Shown here in pieces: positions 1-3,183 of a stretch of 5,205 nt of DNA (its first letter is position 1; every line of letters starts with the position of its first letter). Both the position numbers and the translations under genes were made by a program. The notes under the pieces were generated by a model. It made no database searches, was not told where the DNA came from, and saw only the letters and a list, made by a program, of their open reading frames with translations. The stretch comes from Rhodanobacteraceae bacterium (lineage in GTDB: Bacteria; Pseudomonadota; Gammaproteobacteria; Xanthomonadales; Rhodanobacteraceae), in contig JAAXIA010000055.1 in NCBI GenBank assembly GCA_012270595.1, positions 1 to 5,205 on the forward strand, written 5' to 3'.

Positions 1-1038
1 AGCTGGAGCAGTATCGGTGACGGTCCCACCGACAGCAAATTCACGGGTGATATTTATGCTCTAAAAGTCGATGCGGCAGGTAATCTCTACGTAGCGGGTA
101 GCTTTAGCAAAAACAGCAAGCAATTTGTTGCAAAGTACAACGGCTCGAGCTGGAGTAGTATCGGCTCAGGACCCACTGGCGCCGAGTTTAATGGTGATGT
201 TAAGGCACTGGCTTTTGGCAAAAATGGTGTGCTCTACGCGGGCGGCAGCTTTAATACAGGTGGAAACAGGTACGTTGCCGCATACAACCCCACCAACACT
301 ACCTGGAGCAATGCGGGTTCTGGTCCCAGTAGCAAAAAGTTTAGCTCGAATGACATCCTCGCCATGGTTTTTGATGCGACGAGAAATAAACTCTACGCTG
401 TTGGCGGCTTCCAGACTGCAAGCAAGAACTACCTGGCCGAATACGATGTTGCCGGTAGCACCTGGTCCGATAAAGGTTATGGTAAATCCGGTAGTGACTT
501 TAATGGTGATCTTCGGGCTTTGGTTTTATCGGAGGCGGAGGGGAAGCTCTATGTGAGCGGGAATAATACTCTGTCGGGCACAAGCAAACGTTACGTTGCC
601 GTATACGATATCGGGGGCGATGCTTGGAGCAGTATCGGCTCAGGCCCCGAGAGTAGTGGATTTGAACTTAAAGTTAACGCACTTGCGCTGGGTTCGGCTG
701 GTGCCAGTAAGCAGCTTTATGTCGGTGGCAATTTTACGAAGGGAGGTTATACCTACATTGGCAAATATGACTTCGGTAGCTCTACCTGGTCCAACATGGG
801 ACCGAACACAGGTAATCAATTCAGAGGAGCAGTTTTATCTTTGACCCTCGATACGGAAGGAAGGCTTTATGCTGCTGGGGAAATAACCGCTGCCGGCCGC
901 GGCGCCAGCAAGTATGTTGCCCGCTATAATGGCAGCAGTTGGGAAGGTATTGGAACTGGACCCAGTGCTACGCCATTTGGCAATAAAGATATCAATAAGA
1001 TCATCACTGCCAATATATTGACCGCAGTGAGCCTGTAA
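1..1038 (+). CDS. Beta-propeller-type repeat protein, 5' end outside the window
   Basis: The frame is open from base 1 to a TAA at 1036-1038, giving 345 visible residues, so the true start and any signal peptide lie upstream. The protein is almost entirely a repeat of about 50 residues with the pattern W-S-x-I-G-S-G-P, then F-x-G-D-V-x-A-L, G-x-L-Y-V-G-G-x-F, and Y-V-A-x-Y-(D/N)-G-S-S. The tryptophans opening successive units fall at 4, 151, 304, 463, 625, 787 and 940, a spacing of 49-54 residues. This resembles the beta-propeller repeats grouped with delta-60/DUF5122-like or kelch-like sheets found in secreted and cell-surface bacterial proteins. The last unit is cut after its first strands and ends in a short tail, which would fit strand-swap closure of a propeller ring (inference). 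There is no visible catalytic motif, cysteine pair, LPXTG or other sorting signal in the visible part. Binding or adhesion is plausible but unproven; the fold class is likely, the role unknown. Confidence 0.8.
   Translation, partial: SWSSIGDGPTDSKFTGDIYALKVDAAGNLYVAGSFSKNSKQFVAKYNGSSWSSIGSGPTGAEFNGDVKALAFGKNGVLYAGGSFNTGGNRYVAAYNPTNTTWSNAGSGPSSKKFSSNDILAMVFDATRNKLYAVGGFQTASKNYLAEYDVAGSTWSDKGYGKSGSDFNGDLRALVLSEAEGKLYVSGNNTLSGTSKRYVAVYDIGGDAWSSIGSGPESSGFELKVNALALGSAGASKQLYVGGNFTKGGYTYIGKYDFGSSTWSNMGPNTGNQFRGAVLSLTLDTEGRLYAAGEITAAGRGASKYVARYNGSSWEGIGTGPSATPFGNKDINKIITANILTAVSL
4..942 (+). repeat. Degenerate tandem repeat encoding propeller blades (about 147-162 bp period)
   Basis: Six full units begin at the Trp codons at 4, 151, 304, 463, 625 and 787; a seventh, partial unit begins at 940. 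Unit lengths are 147, 153, 159, 162, 162 and 153 bp. Units 1, 2 and 5 still share near-identical DNA around the opening W-S-S-I-G segment, while units 3, 4 and 6 have diverged. This suggests growth by intragenic duplication followed by drift. Confidence 0.8.
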
Positions 1039-1070
1039 GTGACTTGGTGGGACCTGGTGACATAGTTGCT

Positions 1071-1111
1071 GATGGGGTGGGCCTCTATCTATCAAAGAGA
1101 CTCACCCCATC
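1071..1111 (+). terminator. Strong hairpin after the propeller gene, candidate terminator
   Basis: GATGGGGTG (1071-1079) pairs perfectly with CACCCCATC (1103-1111). Pairing can continue inward through a G-T and a G-C pair, one mismatch, and CTCT with AGAG around a nine-base loop. It begins 32 bp after the propeller stop codon. The base run that follows is GCGTTGTTC, not a T tract, so it is not a textbook rho-independent terminator. It could instead protect the 3' end of the mRNA or back up rho-dependent termination. Confidence 0.5.
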
Positions 1112-1124
1112 GCGTTGTTCATGC

Positions 1125-1152
1125 TTGAGATAAGCCACAGGGGACTTATTCC
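1125..1152 (+). promoter_or_regulatory. Weak candidate sigma-70 promoter for the exporter leader
   Basis: TTGAGA at 1125-1130 matches five of six bases of the -35 consensus. With a 16-base spacer, the -10 position reads TATTCC (1147-1152), which matches only three of six. If used, transcription would start near 1160 and give a leader of about 155 nt before the exporter start. No better promoter was seen between 1039 and 1315. Low confidence. Confidence 0.2.
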
Positions 1153-1179
1153 ATTCCTTGGTGGAATGGGCGGCTTATC
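1129..1179. repeat. Nested inverted repeat in the intergenic region
   Basis: The outer arms GATAAGCC (1129-1136) and GGCTTATC (1172-1179) are perfect 8-bp complements. Inside them a second perfect pair, CCATTCC (1151-1157) and GGAATGG (1163-1169), closes a five-base loop. The whole 51-bp block could fold as a stem with an inner hairpin in RNA or DNA. It could be a leader RNA structure or a short REP/MITE-like palindromic element; one copy cannot tell these apart. Confidence 0.5.
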
Positions 1180-1181
1180 CA

Positions 1182-1194
1182 GCGCGTAGCGCGC
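1182..1194. repeat. Short GC-only hairpin in the exporter leader
   Basis: GCGCG (1182-1186) and CGCGC (1190-1194) are perfect complements around a three-base TAG loop, directly after the nested inverted repeat and 12 bp before the Shine-Dalgarno sequence at 1207. Its left arm plus one base (GCGCGT, 1182-1187) is also complementary to ACGCGC at 1274-1279, so an alternative long-range pairing with the next hairpin is possible. Confidence 0.4.
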
Positions 1195-1206
1195 AGATAA
1201 ACCGCT

Positions 1207-1215
1207 GGAGGAGGG
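1207..1215 (+). promoter_or_regulatory. Near-perfect Shine-Dalgarno sequence not serving the exporter start
   Basis: GGAGGAGGG is the strongest ribosome binding site in the window. It sits 6 bases (GGAGG, 1207-1211) before an ATG at 1218 and 8 bases (AGGAGG, 1209-1214) before an ATG at 1223, both good spacings. It is about 100 bases upstream of the likely exporter start at 1315, so it cannot load ribosomes there directly. It therefore points to a translated leader. Confidence 0.55.
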
Positions 1216-1217
1216 TC

Positions 1218-1400
1218 ATGGCATGGCCGGAGTATCCTTTTTTTAAAGGTCAGGGCGTCGTCTCACTTGGACGACGCGCACCTCGCAGTGTGAACTTAAA
1301 ACGTGGTGCGAATAATGTTACTTTTATCCAGTCAGCATGCCATTTCGCTATTGCGTCACCGGGCGTTTATGGTCTTCTGGCTGGCGCGTGTGGCGGCTAG
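1218..1400 (+). CDS. Alternative small frame of 60 residues overlapping the exporter start, doubtful
   Basis: ATG at 1218 follows GGAGG (1207-1211) by six bases and runs to a TAG at 1398-1400, overlapping the first 86 bases of the exporter gene in another frame. The product is basic, with no recognised domain. Its second half is the out-of-frame image of the exporter N-terminus, so at least that part is unlikely to be under selection as protein. It is listed only because of its excellent ribosome binding site. It could act as a translated leader that opens structure around the exporter start, or be chance. Confidence 0.2.
   Translation: MAWPEYPFFKGQGVVSLGRRAPRSVNLKRGANNVTFIQSACHFAIASPGVYGLLAGACGG
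1223..1246 (+). CDS. Possible 7-residue leader peptide (MAGVSFF) before the exporter
   Basis: ATG at 1223, eight bases after AGGAGG, opens a seven-codon frame ending in TAA at 1244-1246, nine bases before the hairpin at 1255-1277. A translated mini-frame followed by a hairpin and then an efflux gene resembles the translational or transcriptional attenuation leaders known for some drug-exporter and resistance genes, such as cmlA. The likeness is architectural only. The competing frame from ATG 1218 uses the same ribosome binding site. Coding is unproven. Confidence 0.25.
   Translation: MAGVSFF
1255..1277 (+). promoter_or_regulatory. Perfect 8-bp hairpin in the exporter leader
   Basis: GCGTCGTC (1255-1262) and GACGACGC (1270-1277) are exact complements around a seven-base loop. 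It lies between the leader Shine-Dalgarno site and the exporter start, ending 37 bases before the ATG at 1315. A run of seven T residues (1238-1244) lies before it, not after, so it is not a terminator for rightward transcripts. A ribosome stalled or ending at 1244-1246 would stand right at its left arm, so it could act as a regulatory fold (inference). Confidence 0.45.
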
Positions 1401-2589
1401 TTTCGGTTTTCAGATGGTATCTGTCGCGGTGGGATGGCAGATTTACGCCATTACTGGGCGGGCCTTTGATCTAGGTCTGATTGGCCTGGTACAGTTTTTG
1501 CCTTCCATCGTACTAGCGTTACCGGCGGGCCAGCTGGCCGATCAGGTGGACCGGCGGCGTGTGGTGTTGGCGACGTTGTCACTGGAGTGCCTGGGTATCG
1601 GTGCGCTGGCCATGCATACTTTGCAGGGGCATGTTCACGAACACCTTATTTTGCTGCTGGTGTTTGTTATTGGGATTGGCAAGGCATTTGAATGGCCATC
1701 ATTACAATCTCTGCTGCCGGCACTGGTGCCGTCGAGCCTGTTACCGCGCGCGGTGGGGATGAGCAGCTCAGCCTTTCAGGTCGCCACCATGCTGGGGCCA
1801 GTGCTGGGCGGGCTGTTGTATGTCGCCGGCTCCGGCGTGGTTTATCTGATAGCCGCCCTGTTGTACCTGATGGCCGCTGTCATGATGGCCTGGCTGCGCT
1901 ACGATCACATACCGTCATCACGTGAGCGTATCTCGTTTAAAAGCCTGTTCGCGGGCCTGCATTTTATTCGTGGAAATAAAGATGTGCTGGGCGTGTTATC
2001 GCTGGATTTGTTCGCTGTGCTGCTTGGTGGAACGACAGCGCTTCTACCGATCTTTGCCAAAGATATTTTGCATACCGGGCCCTGGGGTTTGGGTCTGCTT
2101 CGCGCAGCCCCCGCAGTGGGGGCCTTGTTGGTTTTACTGTGGCTAACACGATACGAAGTGCAACGTCATGTAGGTATGGTGATGTTCGCCTCGGTCGCCG
2201 GTTTTGGTGTGGCTACCCTGGTGTTTGCCGTGTCCACCGTTTTGTATCTTTCCCTGCTCGCGTTATGCCTGCTGGGTGCGTTTGATATGGTGAGTATGGT
2301 GATTCGCAATTCGCTGGTACAGCTTGATACCCCAGACAGGCTGCGCGGCCGCGTTAATGCGGCGAACTCAATTTTTATCAATGCATCCAACCAGATCGGC
2401 GAGTTCGAATCTGGCATGGTCGCGGCGTGGTTAGGTGCTGTGGGAGCGACCATTGTGGGCGGCATTGGTACGCTGTTGGTGGTCGTTTTGTGGATGGAAC
2501 TATTTCCGACGCTACGCCTGCGTCAATCACTGCACAGGAGATCCGCTTCTGGCAAGCTCATTCAACAGGTTAATGACCAAATAATCTGA
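1315..2589 (+). CDS. MFS_3/EntS-like major facilitator exporter
   Basis: This is a complete 424-residue inner-membrane protein with about 12 hydrophobic segments, the normal size for a 12-helix major facilitator. After a short basic N-terminus (LLRHRAF) comes the family segment F-W-L-A-R-V-A-A-S-F with S-V-A-V-G-W-Q-I-Y-A. The cytoplasmic loop between helices 2 and 3 carries the motif-A version G-Q-L-A-D-Q-V-D-R-R-R-V (about residues 72-83). The C-terminal half holds T-P-D-R-L-R-G-R-V-N-A-A-N-S, then S-N-Q-I-G-E-F-E-S-G (codons within about 2326-2418), a signature of the MFS_3 (PF05977) group that includes the enterobactin exporter EntS. Proton-driven efflux is expected from the family; the substrate cannot be read, and no siderophore genes are nearby. 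ATG 1315 is chosen because homologues begin just before L-L-R-H-R; GTG 1303 and 1306 are in-frame alternatives. No start has a good Shine-Dalgarno site, which contrasts with the strong unused site at 1207. The 3' end overlaps the convergent DUF1640 gene by 20 bp. Confidence 0.9.
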   Translation: MLLLSSQHAISLLRHRAFMVFWLARVAASFGFQMVSVAVGWQIYAITGRAFDLGLIGLVQFLPSIVLALPAGQLADQVDRRRVVLATLSLECLGIGALAMHTLQGHVHEHLILLLVFVIGIGKAFEWPSLQSLLPALVPSSLLPRAVGMSSSAFQVATMLGPVLGGLLYVAGSGVVYLIAALLYLMAAVMMAWLRYDHIPSSRERISFKSLFAGLHFIRGNKDVLGVLSLDLFAVLLGGTTALLPIFAKDILHTGPWGLGLLRAAPAVGALLVLLWLTRYEVQRHVGMVMFASVAGFGVATLVFAVSTVLYLSLLALCLLGAFDMVSMVIRNSLVQLDTPDRLRGRVNAANSIFINASNQIGEFESGMVAAWLGAVGATIVGGIGTLLVVVLWMELFPTLRLRQSLHRRSASGKLIQQVNDQII

Positions 2590-3121
2590 AAATGGTTTGC
2601 AGGCTGCCCAAGGCAGCGATCACAATCAAAGTCATGGTCATGATTCTTCTGTTAAGGTTAACGATATCCGTTTTTAGCGCCTGAAACGTGACGTCAATCC
2701 TGGCATCCAGCCTGTCGATTTGTTGGTCAAGCTTGGTATCCAGCCTGTCGATTTGCTGGTCAATCCTGGCATCGAGCTTGTCGAGCTTGTCGATTTGCTG
2801 GTCAAGCTTGGCATCCAGCCTGTCGATTTGCTGGTTAAGCTTGGTATCCAGCCTGTCGATTTGCTGGTCAAGCTTGGTATCCAGCCTGTCAATTTGCTGG
2901 TCGATCCTGGCTTCCAGATCAACCTTTATTCCCCGCATTTCAGCCCTTACTTCCTGCATCTCGTGCTTGATTTCTTGCCTGGTGCCAAGAAGATCGTGCT
3001 TGGTGACGAGTTTGCTTTCGGCCAGGGCATAGAATGCCTCAGCCTGTACGGAAGCCTGTTCCTCTGGCATGCCAGCTTCTTTCAGTTTTTTAACGTAGGA
3101 ATAAGTATCAAGTGCGTACAT
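2570..3121 (-). CDS. DUF1640 (MCUR1/CCDC90-like) coiled-coil membrane-anchored protein
   Basis: This 183-residue protein has three parts. Residues 1-45 form a helical head with the family pattern A-L-D-T-Y-S-Y-V-K-K-L-K-E-A-G-M-P-E-E-Q-A, ending in L-V-T-K-H-D-L. Residues 69-143 are a stalk of 11-residue units (L-D-x-K-L-D-Q-Q-I-D-R). Residues 160-181 are one hydrophobic segment followed by R-L-F-G-H at the C-terminus. This matches the head-neck-stalk-anchor plan described for DUF1640 proteins and their mitochondrial relatives MCUR1/CCDC90, which form trimeric coiled coils anchored in a membrane. The bacterial function is not known. ATG at 3121 is preferred because it directly precedes the conserved head; an in-frame GTG at 3127 would add two residues, and neither has a clear ribosome binding site. 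It lies about 60 bp downstream of aceE on the same strand without a visible terminator, so it may be cotranscribed. Confidence 0.85.
   Translation of the reverse strand: MYALDTYSYVKKLKEAGMPEEQASVQAEAFYALAESKLVTKHDLLGTRQEIKHEMQEVRAEMRGIKVDLEARIDQQIDRLDTKLDQQIDRLDTKLNQQIDRLDAKLDQQIDKLDKLDARIDQQIDRLDTKLDQQIDRLDARIDVTFQALKTDIVNLNRRIMTMTLIVIAALGSLQTIFRLFGH
2708..2914. repeat. 33-bp tandem repeat array encoding hendecad coiled-coil units
   Basis: Six 33-bp units start at 2708, 2741, 2783, 2816, 2849 and 2882, with one extra 9-bp segment (2774-2782) between the second and third. The unit at 2849 differs from those at 2708 and 2816 by a single base each. Each unit encodes 11 residues, the hendecad period of a slightly right-handed coiled coil. 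Such near identity points to recent duplication or conversion and likely copy-number variation between strains. Confidence 0.95.
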
Positions 3122-3170
3122 GGTCACGAGTTTAGTCTGTTTTTAGCCTGGATGGTTGCGAATTAAGTTC

Positions 3171-3183
3171 ATAAACAGTTTAT
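3171..3183. repeat. 13-bp perfect palindrome at the aceE stop codon
   Basis: ATAAAC and GTTTAT are exact complements around a single central base, and the last base of the block is the final base of the aceE TGA stop codon. The loop is too small for an RNA hairpin, so if it matters it would be as a DNA-binding site in front of the DUF1640 gene. It may well be chance in an AT-rich gap. Confidence 0.2.

Noticed and set aside
125..556. 143-residue plus-strand frame within the propeller gene
   Set aside because: It is out of frame with the clearly repetitive propeller coding sequence and has no repeat structure or family likeness of its own.
835..1095. 86-residue minus-strand frame across the end of the propeller gene
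   Set aside because: It is antisense to coding sequence and to the hairpin at 1071-1111, with no recognisable product.
1182..1277. tRNA or classic metabolite riboswitch in the exporter leader
   Set aside because: No cloverleaf, T-loop GTTCGA-type sequence or known riboswitch core motif could be recognised; only the simple stems are supported.
2603..2617. Hairpin GCTGCC-CAA-GGCAGC as terminator of the exporter gene
   Set aside because: The stem is perfect and starts 14 bases after the exporter stop, but it has no T tract on the plus strand and lies inside the DUF1640 coding sequence, so I do not call it.
2708..2914. CRISPR-like array (33-bp repeats)
   Set aside because: The repeats abut each other with no unique spacers and lie in frame inside a coiled-coil gene, so they are coding tandem repeats.
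2720..3166. Long plus-strand frame rich in L-V-K-L-G-I-Q-P repeats
   Set aside because: It is the antisense image of the 33-bp repeats in the DUF1640 stalk; the repeat keeps every frame open. The minus-strand product has a recognisable family pattern and this one does not.
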